The notes beneath the pieces were generated by a model, which saw nothing but the letters and a program-made list of their open reading frames with translations, was not told where the DNA came from and ran no database searches. Shown piece by piece: positions 1 to 8,955 of a DNA stretch of 64,000 bases (positions are counted from its first letter, which is position 1; each line of letters begins with the position of its first letter). The stretch is from DASRBN01 sp035294305 (GTDB lineage Bacteria > Chloroflexota > Ktedonobacteria > Ktedonobacterales > Ktedonobacteraceae): assembly GCA_035294305.1 (NCBI GenBank), contig DATGLD010000041.1, forward strand, positions 1 to 64,000, given 5' to 3'. Both the position numbers and the translations under genes were made by a program.

Positions 1-131
1 TAGATCCTTTCGTCACCTTCAGTAGGTAAGAGACCTGAAAGAAGATTGCGAAACTACGGCACACGTCCGGCGGGATGAGCGGATGCCTCAACGGGTGGGA
101 AATACCGTGGATCGAAGGGGGTATTTTACCC

Positions 132-1691
132 ATGCAAGTACGAAAGCACGGCGACCTTTCGACAATGCCAGCGGCAAATTTTAAAAGCGGACGGGTGCAG
201 ACGATGTACGACGAAGGAAACGACCCAGCAGAGCAAAACAACAACATGAATTCCGAAGATGTGGGCGAAATCACCGATATGGCAGCGTTGCTGGCAGAAT
301 CAACGACGCCCATCAATATCAAACGCGGCGATGTCGTAGAGGGCGTAATCGTGCGTATTGATCAGGACGAGATTCTGGTCGATATCGGCCTCAAATCAGA
401 AGGCGTCCTCTCGACGAAAGAGCTACCTGCCAGCGGCTATGGCTCATTCAACGAATTGCACCTCAATGACAAGGTGCTGGTATATGTGATCCAGCCGGAG
501 ACGCCGGATGGGCATGCCCTGCTCTCGCTAAAGCGAGCCAACGCCGAGCGCCAGTGGCGCATCGCCGAGGAACAGTATAAGAACGCCGAACTGCTCAAAG
601 CCCGCGTCATCGATTACAACAAAGGTGGGTTAATTGTCGATGTATCGGGCATCCGGGGCTTCGTGCCGATCTCCCAGATTCTCAACCTCAAGCGCGAAGA
701 GGTGGCTTCGGGAGGCGATAATCAGGAGACGGCAGCCAAGCTGGCGAGCATGAAAGATAAGGAACTCCAGCTCAAAATCATCGAGATCAACCGTGCGCGC
801 AACCGCCTGATTCTTTCAGAGCGGCTGGCCGTCCAGGAATGGCGGCAGAGGCGCCGGGAGGAACTGTTAGACGAGTTGAAACCAGGAGACATAAGGCATG
901 GCGTTGTCAGCAACCTGGCGAACTTTGGCGCCTTTATTGACCTGGGGGGGGCTGATGGCCTGGTGCATATCAGCCAGCTGGCCTGGAGCCGCGTGAACCA
1001 CCCCAGTGAAGTGCTCAAAGTTGGCCAGGAGGTGGAGGTTCAGGTACTCAGCGTCGATAAGGACAAGAAGAAGATTGCCCTGTCGATCAAGCGCGCTGAG
1101 GTAGACCCCTGGACGACGGTGGAGCAGCGTTACAAGGTGGGGCAGGTGGTAACGGGCACCATCACCAAGATTGCTCCGTTTGGGGCATTCGCCCGTATCG
1201 AGGATGGCATCGAGGGACTGATTCACCTGTCAGAGTTGACCCCTGGCATGGACCCAAAGACCAATCTGCACGAGGGGCAGCAACTTCAACTGCGTATCCT
1301 GCGCATTGACGCGGATCGCCGCCGTCTCGGTCTGAGCCTACGTCAAGCCGACGAACTGGATACCAAAGAGACAACCACCGAGACAGCGGCAGGAGAGGCC
1401 GAGACGCCCGCTGCCGGTGCTGCGAACGAACTGACAGGGATGTCATTAGAAGATTTACCGGTACGTCCAGAAGGTAATCCTCCAACGGCGGAGAAAGAGA
1501 AAGAAACCAGTCCATCCTCACGCCGCGAAAGCAGAGGTGAGCGGCGCGAACGGCAGGAACGCACCAACGAGAACCGGCTGCTCGGCAACCTACCACTGGA
1601 AGACGAAGGCGAAACAACTGCCATGGCCGAAGCATTTCGCGCGGCCGCCCGGCAGCGTTCCAAGGAAGAAACGGAGGGCGCTGAGGAATAG
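132..1691 (+). CDS. rpsA: 30S ribosomal protein S1-like protein with four S1 domains
   Basis: RNA-binding protein of the ribosomal S1 family, which helps recruit mRNA to the 30S subunit. Four S1 (OB-fold) repeats can be read, starting at about residues 62, 150, 255 and 340; the third and fourth carry the typical 'FGAF(I/A)..GG..GL(V/I)H(I/L)S(Q/E)L' pattern. The tail after about residue 415 is low-complexity, acidic and arginine-rich. I chose the ATG at 132 because AAGGGGG lies 10 bases upstream; an upstream ATG at 75 and a downstream ATG at 204 (MYDEGND...) are alternatives, and the S1 domains are included in all of them. It is shorter than six-domain proteobacterial S1, as is common in Gram-positives. 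A long hairpin follows the stop. Confidence 0.86.
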   Translation: MQVRKHGDLSTMPAANFKSGRVQTMYDEGNDPAEQNNNMNSEDVGEITDMAALLAESTTPINIKRGDVVEGVIVRIDQDEILVDIGLKSEGVLSTKELPASGYGSFNELHLNDKVLVYVIQPETPDGHALLSLKRANAERQWRIAEEQYKNAELLKARVIDYNKGGLIVDVSGIRGFVPISQILNLKREEVASGGDNQETAAKLASMKDKELQLKIIEINRARNRLILSERLAVQEWRQRRREELLDELKPGDIRHGVVSNLANFGAFIDLGGADGLVHISQLAWSRVNHPSEVLKVGQEVEVQVLSVDKDKKKIALSIKRAEVDPWTTVEQRYKVGQVVTGTITKIAPFGAFARIEDGIEGLIHLSELTPGMDPKTNLHEGQQLQLRILRIDADRRRLGLSLRQADELDTKETTTETAAGEAETPAAGAANELTGMSLEDLPVRPEGNPPTAEKEKETSPSSRRESRGERRERQERTNENRLLGNLPLEDEGETTAMAEAFRAAARQRSKEETEGAEE

Positions 1692-1736
1692 CTATTGCTC
1701 ATTAGCTATGTTTCCGCACCTGAACAGTTGATCGCA

Positions 1737-1783
1737 CGACCTCCCTACCGCTCATACACTAATGTATTGCGGTGAGGAGGTCG
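1737..1783. terminator. Long stem-loop between rpsA and clpC
   Basis: An 8-bp outer arm (CGACCTCC / GGAGGTCG), a 5-bp middle arm (ACCGC / GCGGT) and an inner ATACA / TGTAT arm around a CTAA loop form a long imperfect hairpin 45 bases after the rpsA stop. The following ATTGTTTG is only mildly T-rich, so it may be a weak terminator or a structured element in the clpC upstream region. Confidence 0.5.
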
Positions 1784-1866
1784 ATTGTTTGACGGTAAGA
1801 AAGTTGAACCTTATACGTGAATAACAGCGTGTTGAAATACAAAGAAGGGATAAAGGATTGCTATCC

Positions 1867-1895
1867 TTGACGCTAAGTGATCGGTGTTGTATCAT
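1867..1895 (+). promoter_or_regulatory. Sigma70-type promoter candidate for clpC
   Basis: TTGACG at 1867-1872 and TATCAT at 1890-1895 are separated by exactly 17 bases and lie about 75 bases before the clpC start codon. No CtsR heptad repeat (GGTCAAA type) was recognised near it. Confidence 0.5.
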
Positions 1896-1970
1896 GAATC
1901 ATACGCTTTACCTGAGCATCACAGAGGGCTCGGTTCCACCCTCTGCCACTGAAAGGGGGGTGACAAACAG

Positions 1971-4511
1971 GTGAACGATCGAGATAGGTTTGATAAGTTT
2001 ACGGAGCGAGCCAGGAAGGTCCTGAGCCTGGCTCAAGAGGAGGCCCAGCGCTTCCAACACAACTACATCGGGACAGAACACCTTCTGCTCGGGCTGGTGC
2101 GCGAGGGTGAAGGCGTTGCTGCTAAAGTATTGAGTAATCTGGGCGTTGAACTGAACAAGGTTCGCAGCGCCGTTGAATTTATCATTGGCCGCGGAGATCG
2201 CATCGTGCTTGGTGAAATCGGCCTGACTCCACGTGCCAAAAAGGTGATCGAGCTGGCCGTCGATGAAGCGCGTCGCCTGAATCATCATTATATTGGGACA
2301 GAGCATCTTCTGCTAGGTCTGGTCCGCGAGGGTGAGGGCATTGCAGCCGGTGTGCTGGAAAGCCTCGGTGTAAATCTGGAGAAGGTCCGTACGCAGACCA
2401 TCCAGGTACTCAGCCAGTCAGGTGCGCCACACGAACGGGACGCCAAGCATTCCAAAACCCCCACGATTGATCAGATGGGCATCGATCTTACGGCCGCGGC
2501 CCGCGCAGGGACACTTGATCCTGTCATCGGTCGTCATCAAGAGATCGAGCGAGTCATTCAAATACTCTCACGGCGCAATAAGAACAACCCGGCACTTATC
2601 GGTGAGCCTGGTGTCGGTAAAACCGCCATTGTCGAAGGGCTGGCGCAACGTCTCGTTGCCGGCGAGGTCCCCGAAACACTGGCCGGGAAACGTCTGCTGA
2701 CACTGGATGTCGGTTCGCTTGTAGCAGGAACCAAGTATCGCGGTGAATTCGAAGAGCGCCTGAAAAAGATTATCGAGGAGATTCGCAATAGTCGCGACTG
2801 CATTATCTTCATTGATGAAGTACATACTCTGGTGGGCGCCGGTGCCGCGGAGGGTGCAGTTGATGCCGCCAACATTTTGAAGCCTGCTCTAGCGCGTGGC
2901 GAACTGCAATGCATAGGCGCAACTACGCTTGACGAGTATCGCAAGTATATCGAGCGCGACGCCGCCTTGCAACGCCGCTTCCAGGAAGTCATCGTCCGTG
3001 AACCCTCAATCGAGGAGACCCTTGAAATCCTCAAGGGCATTCGCGAGCGTTACGAGACACACCACCGCCTGATTATTACAGATGAGGCGCTTAAGGCGGC
3101 CACTGAAATGGCCAGCCGTTACATTACCGACCGTTTCATGCCTGACAAGGCCATTGACCTGATAGACGAAGCGGCCAGCCGCGTGCGCATGCAGAACTCC
3201 CTGGCACCTCTCAATCTCAAGGAAGCGATGAAAGGCCTGGAGTCGGTGCTGCGTGAAAAAGAGCAGGCCATCCAGCAACAAGAGTATGAACTGGCCGCGG
3301 AACTGCGCGACCGCGAAGTGAAACTGCGCGACCGCATCGCCAAGCTCGAATCGGGCTGGCATCGCGAACGCGGCAGTGAGAAGCCTTCCGTCGGTGAAGA
3401 GGAAATCGCCCAGATCGTTTCGATGTGGACCGGTATCCCCGTCATGCGCATCGCCCAGGAGGAGTCGCAGCGGCTGCTCCAGATGGAGGACGCACTGCAT
3501 GCCCGCGTCATTGCGCAGAACGAAGCGATTGAAAAGATTTCTCGGGCCGTACGGCGCGCGCGTGCTGGCCTGAAGGACCCCAAACGTCCCATTGGATCGT
3601 TCATCTTCATGGGACCAACGGGCGTCGGGAAGACCGAGCTTGCGAAGGCCCTGGCCGAATTTATGTTCGGCAGTGAAGAGGCCCTCATCAAGATTGATAT
3701 GTCTGAATTTATGGAGCGTCACGCGGCGGCTCGCCTGGTTGGTGCTCCTCCCGGGTATGTCGGTTACGAAGAGGGTGGCCAACTGACCGAGGCCGTGCGT
3801 CGTAAGTCATACAGCGTGATCCTGCTGGACGAGATCGAGAAAGCGCATCCCGACGTGTTCAACATGCTGCTCCAGATTCTGGAGGATGGCAAGCTGACCG
3901 ACGCCAAGGGCCGCACGGTAGATTTCCGCAATACGATTGTGATCATGACTTCGAACGTCGGTGCTGCTCTCTTGAACAAGGAAGCATCCATCGGGTTCAA
4001 GCAGTCCAAGGATAAGGCGAAGGTCAACCAGAGCGAGTACGAGGCGATGAAGTCGAAGGTGCTTGGCGAATTGAAGAACACTTTCAAGCCTGAGTTCCTG
4101 AACCGTATCGATGAGGTCATCGTCTTCCATTCGCTGCGCATCGAGGAGATGTACTCCATCGTTGACCTGCTGCTCAATCGGGTGCGCATGCAACTGACCG
4201 AACAACAGTTGGAGCTGGTGATCCCGCAGGCGACCAAGGACTTCTTGATCGAGAAGGGCTTCGACCCGCAATATGGCGCGCGCCCATTGCGCCGCACCAT
4301 TCAGAGGATGGTCGAAGACCCGCTGGCAGAAGGCCTCTTGCAGGGCAAATTCCATCCGGGAGACCTGGTGGAGGGAGTGGTCATCGACGATGAACTCGTA
4401 CTGCAAGTGCGCAACCGCATCGAGCAGTTGCCCGCGCCCGCATCCGCTTCGCCCGAAGCCGCTCTCTCCGCTGGCAGCAGTGATGGTGGAAGCGAGTCAG
4501 CGCAAGGATAA
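1971..4511 (+). CDS. clpC: ATP-dependent Clp protease ATP-binding subunit ClpC
   Basis: Hexameric AAA+ unfoldase that feeds substrates to the ClpP protease. Seen: two Clp_N repeats in the first ~145 residues (each with 'YIGTEHLLLGLVREGEG'), first Walker A GEPGVGKT near residue 212, a UVR coiled region near 416-450 that distinguishes ClpC from ClpA/ClpB, second Walker A GPTGVGKT near 547 and a ClpB_D2-type small domain before a short Ala/Ser/Gly-rich tail. Length of 846 aa is normal. Start is GTG, supported by the GAAAGGGGGG stretch 8-10 bases upstream. Monocistronic-looking: own promoter candidate and a strong terminator. The usual ctsR-mcsA-mcsB neighbours are absent here. Confidence 0.96.
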   Translation: MNDRDRFDKFTERARKVLSLAQEEAQRFQHNYIGTEHLLLGLVREGEGVAAKVLSNLGVELNKVRSAVEFIIGRGDRIVLGEIGLTPRAKKVIELAVDEARRLNHHYIGTEHLLLGLVREGEGIAAGVLESLGVNLEKVRTQTIQVLSQSGAPHERDAKHSKTPTIDQMGIDLTAAARAGTLDPVIGRHQEIERVIQILSRRNKNNPALIGEPGVGKTAIVEGLAQRLVAGEVPETLAGKRLLTLDVGSLVAGTKYRGEFEERLKKIIEEIRNSRDCIIFIDEVHTLVGAGAAEGAVDAANILKPALARGELQCIGATTLDEYRKYIERDAALQRRFQEVIVREPSIEETLEILKGIRERYETHHRLIITDEALKAATEMASRYITDRFMPDKAIDLIDEAASRVRMQNSLAPLNLKEAMKGLESVLREKEQAIQQQEYELAAELRDREVKLRDRIAKLESGWHRERGSEKPSVGEEEIAQIVSMWTGIPVMRIAQEESQRLLQMEDALHARVIAQNEAIEKISRAVRRARAGLKDPKRPIGSFIFMGPTGVGKTELAKALAEFMFGSEEALIKIDMSEFMERHAAARLVGAPPGYVGYEEGGQLTEAVRRKSYSVILLDEIEKAHPDVFNMLLQILEDGKLTDAKGRTVDFRNTIVIMTSNVGAALLNKEASIGFKQSKDKAKVNQSEYEAMKSKVLGELKNTFKPEFLNRIDEVIVFHSLRIEEMYSIVDLLLNRVRMQLTEQQLELVIPQATKDFLIEKGFDPQYGARPLRRTIQRMVEDPLAEGLLQGKFHPGDLVEGVVIDDELVLQVRNRIEQLPAPASASPEAALSAGSSDGGSESAQG

Positions 4512-4519
4512 GACTATTC

Positions 4520-4564
4520 AAGATAGAAAAACGGAAGTCCGGCGGACTTCCGTTTTTCTATCTT
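4520..4564. terminator. Intrinsic terminator after clpC (bidirectional shape)
   Basis: Perfect 21-bp inverted repeat with a 3-base loop; the inner GC part (CGGAAGTCC/GGACTTCCG) is flanked by GAAAAA on the left and TTTTTC on the right, giving a T-run on either strand. It lies between the clpC stop and the radA start. Confidence 0.9.
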
Positions 4565-4583
4565 AGAAGCAGAATACGTTATC

Positions 4584-5996
4584 ATGGCAAAACTACGTGT
4601 AAAATATGTCTGCCAGCAGTGCGGCGGCGAGCAGAGCAAATGGGTGGGCAAATGCCCCGACTGCGGCGCATGGAACACCCTGGAAGAAACAACAGAGGCC
4701 CCGCAAAGCGCGGTCCAGCAGCGACGGCCCGCCTCATTGGGCGGTTCTTCTATCGCCCAGGGTACCCAGATTCCGCTTATGCTGCCCGCTATCAAGCCAC
4801 TGGCTCAGGAACGCATTTCGGTTGGATACCCCGAAATGGACCGCGTGCTGGGCGGAGGGCTGGTCGCGGGATCACTGATTCTGATTGGGGGAGAGCCTGG
4901 CATCGGCAAATCCACCCTGCTATTGCAAGTCGCGGGCAGCATCGCCGCGCGCACAGGCCCTGTGCTGTATGTCTCAGGAGAAGAATCGATTGAACAGGTC
5001 AAGATGCGCGCCGAGCGCCTGGATATCAGCGGTGAGCGGCTCTACCTGCTGGCATCCATCGAGCTTGAAACTATCGCCGACGCGCTCATACGCCTCAAAC
5101 CCGCGCTCGTCGTGGTCGATTCCATTCAAACCATTCTCTCCGGCCACCTGACCTCGGCGCCCGGCAGCATCAGCCAGGTGCGCGAATGCACACTGCAACT
5201 GATGCAACTGGCAAAGAACACCGCGACCCCCATTTTTATCATCGGCCATGTCACTAAAGAGGGAACAGTGGCAGGTCCAAAAGCGTTGGAACACATCGCC
5301 GATGCCGTTCTCTATCTTGAAGGCGAACGCTATCACACGTACCGGCTGCTGCGCGGTGTCAAAAACCGCTTCGGAGCAACCCATGAGGTAGGTGTGTTCG
5401 AGATGCATGGAGATGGCCTGGCAGAGGTTTCCAATCCATCGGCCATTTTCTTGACCGACCGCGCCGTTGGGGCCACGGGTTCCGCGGTCGTCGTCAGTAT
5501 GGAGGGGACACGTCCCTTATTGGTAGAGGTGCAGGCGCTCGTCACTCCCAGCAATTTCGGCAATGCCCGTTGCACCACCAATGGCATCGAGTATAGTCGC
5601 CTGCTCATGCTGCTCGCCGTCCTGACCAAGAGAGTGGGATTGGCCGTCGGCAGCCACGATGTCTACGCCAACGTCGTGGGTGGGTTTAACCTGGAAGAAC
5701 CGGCTATCGACCTGGGAATCGCGGCTGCGATCGCTTCGAGCTACCGCGAGAAACACATTCCACCGGACCTGGCGCTCATCGGTGAGGTCGGACTTTCGGG
5801 CGAATTACGCGCGGTCAACCGCCTCGGCCTGCGTATACGTGAAGCGGCCAAACTCGGTTTCAAACGCTGCATCATCCCCAAGGCGGGAGGGGGAGCAAAT
5901 GTGGCCAACGAATTAAAAGATGCCGGACTTCCGGCAGACTTTGAGATTTTCGCTTCTAGTTCACTTGCAGTTGCGATAGAAGTTGCGTTACACTAG
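4584..5996 (+). CDS. radA: DNA repair protein RadA (Sms)
   Basis: RecA-like ATPase and branch-migration helicase for recombination intermediates. Seen: an N-terminal C4 zinc finger (CQQCGG...CPDCGAWN, residues 9-31), Walker A GGEPGIGKST near residue 102, the RadA-specific KNRFG motif near 260, and a C-terminal Lon-protease-like domain ending around residue 470 ('GEVGLSGELRAVNRLGLRIREA'). Length (470 aa) is typical. Adjacent to clpC, as in many Firmicutes and Chloroflexota, where clpC-radA-(disA)-PIN/TRAM-ispD-ispF form a conserved neighbourhood; disA is missing here. Start ATG at 4584 sits just after the clpC terminator. Confidence 0.96.
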   Translation: MAKLRVKYVCQQCGGEQSKWVGKCPDCGAWNTLEETTEAPQSAVQQRRPASLGGSSIAQGTQIPLMLPAIKPLAQERISVGYPEMDRVLGGGLVAGSLILIGGEPGIGKSTLLLQVAGSIAARTGPVLYVSGEESIEQVKMRAERLDISGERLYLLASIELETIADALIRLKPALVVVDSIQTILSGHLTSAPGSISQVRECTLQLMQLAKNTATPIFIIGHVTKEGTVAGPKALEHIADAVLYLEGERYHTYRLLRGVKNRFGATHEVGVFEMHGDGLAEVSNPSAIFLTDRAVGATGSAVVVSMEGTRPLLVEVQALVTPSNFGNARCTTNGIEYSRLLMLLAVLTKRVGLAVGSHDVYANVVGGFNLEEPAIDLGIAAAIASSYREKHIPPDLALIGEVGLSGELRAVNRLGLRIREAAKLGFKRCIIPKAGGGANVANELKDAGLPADFEIFASSSLAVAIEVALH

Positions 5997-6071
5997 AGAG
6001 TAACAGACCTTGTGCGCAATCTGACACGCCAATAATGAGGTTAGACGGGATAACCGAATTGGAGACCGAGG

Positions 6072-6206
6072 ATGCAACTCGTTGAGCAACATATGATCAA
6101 ACGCAACGATGCAGCCGCTTTTGCCTCCAAGAACCTCTACAACCTGGTAAACTATCTTATAACATTTTGCGTAAGGCATCCCCAAACGGATTTCCCAATG
6201 GGGTAG
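6072..6206 (+). pseudogene. Relic of an IS200/IS605-family TnpB (OrfB) gene, 5' fragment
   Basis: A 44-codon frame reads MQLVEQHMIKRNDAAAF then ASKNLYNLVNY, which matches the beginning of TnpB/OrfB proteins (family knowledge: '..VEQHxIkk..F.SKNLYN..NY'). It then stops. A further short in-frame piece in another frame (6206-6244, EAVAVQPIRIAV) resembles the C-terminal tail of these proteins, so most of the gene seems deleted. No TnpA, intact guide RNA end or terminal hairpins could be recognised. The rest of 5997-6495 holds no gene I can support. Confidence 0.55.
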
Positions 6207-6495
6207 AGGCTGTGGCAGTACAGCCAATACGGATTGCCGTATGAACGAAGAGGTGACGCTCTTGCGAACATCTCCCCGATACTGTATACTCATTCTTCGT
6301 CAGGGTGTTTTTATAACGTCTTTTTAGATCAAAACGGGCGCGTTTTATGGTTCAGGACGGCAGAAAAGGTATCATTATCATGCTATTATCTTTCATCATC
6401 TTCATCATCACTGCCTGCGCTGTGATCTCCTGTCCCACGCTGCCCCTCACCGGTGCATCCCACAACAAAACAGCACCGAATTGGAGGACGAAGGG

Positions 6496-7656
6496 ATGTC
6501 TGCAAAAACTATTGCCCGCATCGGCGGGTTTCTCGTCGCTATTATCATTGTCGTCGGGCTCTACTTCCTGGACCGGACCGAGTTTCCACAACCTCATCTG
6601 TGGTGGATGGTCGGCATTGCGGCTGGAAGCGCCGTTGTCGCATTCATCATAACCCCTTATATCACGGTTGTACCCTATCGCTGGATGCGTGAAACATCGG
6701 CCAGCGATCTGATCGCGGCGGTCATCGGGTTGATCGTCGGGCTCATCATATCGGTGTTACTCGCTATCCCACTGGCCAATCTTCCCGCTAACCTGGGGCA
6801 TGTACTTCCTTTTGTAGGCGCGGTGGTCTTCAGCTTCCTGGGGGTGGCCCTGGCCGTGCAGCGCAAGAATGATATGGCGCACCTCTTCCAATCGGGTTTA
6901 CTTCCTCGCCGCTCCAGAGAGCGCGACCGGGGAGACGAGGAGCACGATAAAGAGAACAACCGTCGTAAGGAACAGGAGAAAACGAGTACAACTTCTGAGT
7001 TCCAGCCTGTGACGCGCATTCTGCTGGATACCAGCGCAATTATCGATGGGCGCATTGCCGATATCAGTCAAACGGGATTTGTTTCCGGCGTTCTGGTGGT
7101 GCCGCGCTTTGTATTGAATGAATTACAACGCATTGCCGACTCGGCGGATGCCATGAGGCGCAATCGCGGCAGGCGCGGGCTGGAGATGCTTAACCGGCTG
7201 CAAAAAGATACAACCGTGCCGATCGAAATTACAGATGCCGAGGTGGAGGGTATCAGCGAGGTCGATAGTAAGCTGGTGAAACTGGCGCAGGATTGGCATT
7301 GCCCGATCATTACCAACGACTTTAATCTCAACCGGGTGGCCGAGCTACAGGGTGTGAAGGTGCTCAACATCAACGAGCTGGCAAACGCCGTCAAACCGGT
7401 GCTGCTTCCAGGTGAGGACATTTATATCAAAATCATGCAGGATGGTAAGGAGTTGGGCCAGGGCGTGGGCTACCTCGACGATGGCACCATGATTGTGGTC
7501 GAGGGAGGGCGACAGTATATGAATATGACCATCGAGGTCACGGTGACGCGTGTGCTGCAAACGGTTGCCGGCCGCATGATTTTCGCGCACCCAAAACAGA
7601 CAGGCGGTGGCAATAGTTTGTCATCGCAACCATCCACAAAATCAAAGCAATTATGA
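6496..7656 (+). CDS. PIN-TRAM domain membrane protein (YacL/PilT-N family)
   Basis: Integral membrane protein with four predicted N-terminal helices (about residues 7-115), a charged linker, a PIN nuclease-like domain (about 175-290, beginning 'RILLDTSAIIDGRIADI' with the conserved acidic residues and 'PIITNDFNLNRVA') and a C-terminal TRAM domain (about 305-375, GQGVGYLDDGTMIVVEGG). The family is widespread in Gram-positives next to ispD; the natural RNA substrate is not established. Start ATG 6496 has GGAGG 8 bases upstream; a TTG 15 bases earlier is less likely. The stop lies 7 bases before ispD, suggesting an operon with ispD-ispF. Confidence 0.88.
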   Translation: MSAKTIARIGGFLVAIIIVVGLYFLDRTEFPQPHLWWMVGIAAGSAVVAFIITPYITVVPYRWMRETSASDLIAAVIGLIVGLIISVLLAIPLANLPANLGHVLPFVGAVVFSFLGVALAVQRKNDMAHLFQSGLLPRRSRERDRGDEEHDKENNRRKEQEKTSTTSEFQPVTRILLDTSAIIDGRIADISQTGFVSGVLVVPRFVLNELQRIADSADAMRRNRGRRGLEMLNRLQKDTTVPIEITDAEVEGISEVDSKLVKLAQDWHCPIITNDFNLNRVAELQGVKVLNINELANAVKPVLLPGEDIYIKIMQDGKELGQGVGYLDDGTMIVVEGGRQYMNMTIEVTVTRVLQTVAGRMIFAHPKQTGGGNSLSSQPSTKSKQL

Positions 7657-7663
7657 CCGAACT

Positions 7664-8452
7664 ATGACGATGCAAGACAGGGTTGCTGCCGTTATCGTTG
7701 CCGCGGGTTCCAGCCGCCGTATGGAGGGCCACGATAAACTGTGGATTCCACTAGCCGGACGTATCACGCTGGCCCGCACTATTGATGTTTTTGAAGCCTC
7801 CACGGTGATAGATGCTATCGTGCTCGTGCTTTCCAAAGAGCGCATCGCCGAGGCTGAGAGACTCTGCCGGCAAGAAGGATGGCGTAAGATTGCCGGCATT
7901 GTGCCAGGCGGAATGCGCAGGCAAGACTCGGTACGCGCAGGACTCGATACGCTGGCACGAATGATGGAAGGGCCACCCTACACTGGACGCGATCAATCTG
8001 ACCTTCCCTCAAAGGAGGGAGAGCCACAGGGGGTACCTCAATGCGACTGGGTGATGATTCATGACGGCGCGCGTCCGCTGGTCTCACCTGCCATACTGGA
8101 GGCAGGACTGAGAGCCGCGCAGGAATATGGAGCAGCGATTGCCGGTATGCCTGTGAAGGATACGATTAAGCAGGTGCGGCAGGGTATAGTGCATACGACA
8201 TTTGATCGCTCGCAACTCTGGGCCGTGCAGACGCCACAGGTTTTCTCCTTTCAGCTTATATATGCCGCTCACCATGCGCCAGAGGCAGAACAGGATGTCA
8301 CCGACGACGCGGCGCTGTTAGAGCGCCTGGGACAACCGGTGGCCATTTTTCCCGGCGCGTATACCAATATCAAGATTACCACGGTGGAAGACCTGACTAT
8401 CGCGGAGGCGCTCCTGCGGCGACGAGATGCAATGGATGGAGAGATGCAATAA
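7664..8452 (+). CDS. ispD: 2-C-methyl-D-erythritol 4-phosphate cytidylyltransferase IspD, with an unusual insertion
   Basis: Third enzyme of the MEP isoprenoid pathway; joins MEP and CTP to CDP-methylerythritol. Seen: N-terminal VAAGSSRRM nucleotide-binding loop, DGARPLVSP motif, PVKDTIK and 'AVQTPQVF' near the C-terminus. A proline/glycine-rich stretch at about residues 101-127 (contains GRDQSDLPSKEGEP) breaks the usual short link before the DGARP motif; at DNA level (7988-8010) it resembles the dispersed repeat CGATCAACCTGGTCCCT found elsewhere in the window. Frame stays open and all motifs remain, so the enzyme is probably functional. Start ATG 7664 (or 7670) follows the PIN-TRAM stop by 7 bases. 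Confidence 0.92.
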   Translation: MTMQDRVAAVIVAAGSSRRMEGHDKLWIPLAGRITLARTIDVFEASTVIDAIVLVLSKERIAEAERLCRQEGWRKIAGIVPGGMRRQDSVRAGLDTLARMMEGPPYTGRDQSDLPSKEGEPQGVPQCDWVMIHDGARPLVSPAILEAGLRAAQEYGAAIAGMPVKDTIKQVRQGIVHTTFDRSQLWAVQTPQVFSFQLIYAAHHAPEAEQDVTDDAALLERLGQPVAIFPGAYTNIKITTVEDLTIAEALLRRRDAMDGEMQ

Positions 8453-8928
8453 TGGCGATGAGAGTTGGCTGCGGTTATGATGTTCACCCTTTCGCGACTG
8501 ACCGACCTCTTGTGCTGGGAGGCGTGACTATCCCTTACGATCGTGGCCTCTCCGGACATTCTGACGCGGATGCGCTTATCCATGCTGTGGTGGACGCGCT
8601 GCTTGGGGCGGCGGCGCTCGGCGATATTGGCCACCACTTTCCCTCGAACGATGAGCGATGGGAAAATGCGTCCAGTTCTCTCTTTCTTGACTATACCCGC
8701 GATCTATTACGGCACCATGGATGGAAGATCAGTAACATCGATGCGACCATTGTGGCCGAACGCCCCAAAATGGCTCCCCATCTAGAGCCAATGCGCGCGC
8801 ACCTGGCCGAACACTTGCACGTTCAGGTAGAACAGGTAAGCGTGAAGGCGACTACAACTGACGGGCTGGGGTTCGCGGGACGGCAGGAAGGTATCGCTTG
8901 CTACGCCGTGGCCCTGATCGAGAATTAA
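8452..8928 (+). CDS. ispF: 2-C-methyl-D-erythritol 2,4-cyclodiphosphate synthase IspF
   Basis: MEP pathway cyclase producing the cyclodiphosphate with release of CMP. 158 aa, the normal size. Seen: metal-binding GYDVHPF at the N-terminus, LGGVTIPYDRGLSGHSDADALIHA with the family's conserved His/Asp, DIGHHFP, and the C-terminal 'KATTTDGLGFAGRQEGIACYAV' stretch. The start codon overlaps the ispD stop by one base (TAATG), showing translational coupling in the order ispD-ispF. A nearby alternative ATG is 8458. Confidence 0.96.
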   Translation: MAMRVGCGYDVHPFATDRPLVLGGVTIPYDRGLSGHSDADALIHAVVDALLGAAALGDIGHHFPSNDERWENASSSLFLDYTRDLLRHHGWKISNIDATIVAERPKMAPHLEPMRAHLAEHLHVQVEQVSVKATTTDGLGFAGRQEGIACYAVALIEN

Positions 8929-8955
8929 CGGGCTTTCAGATATTTCGAGCAGCTC

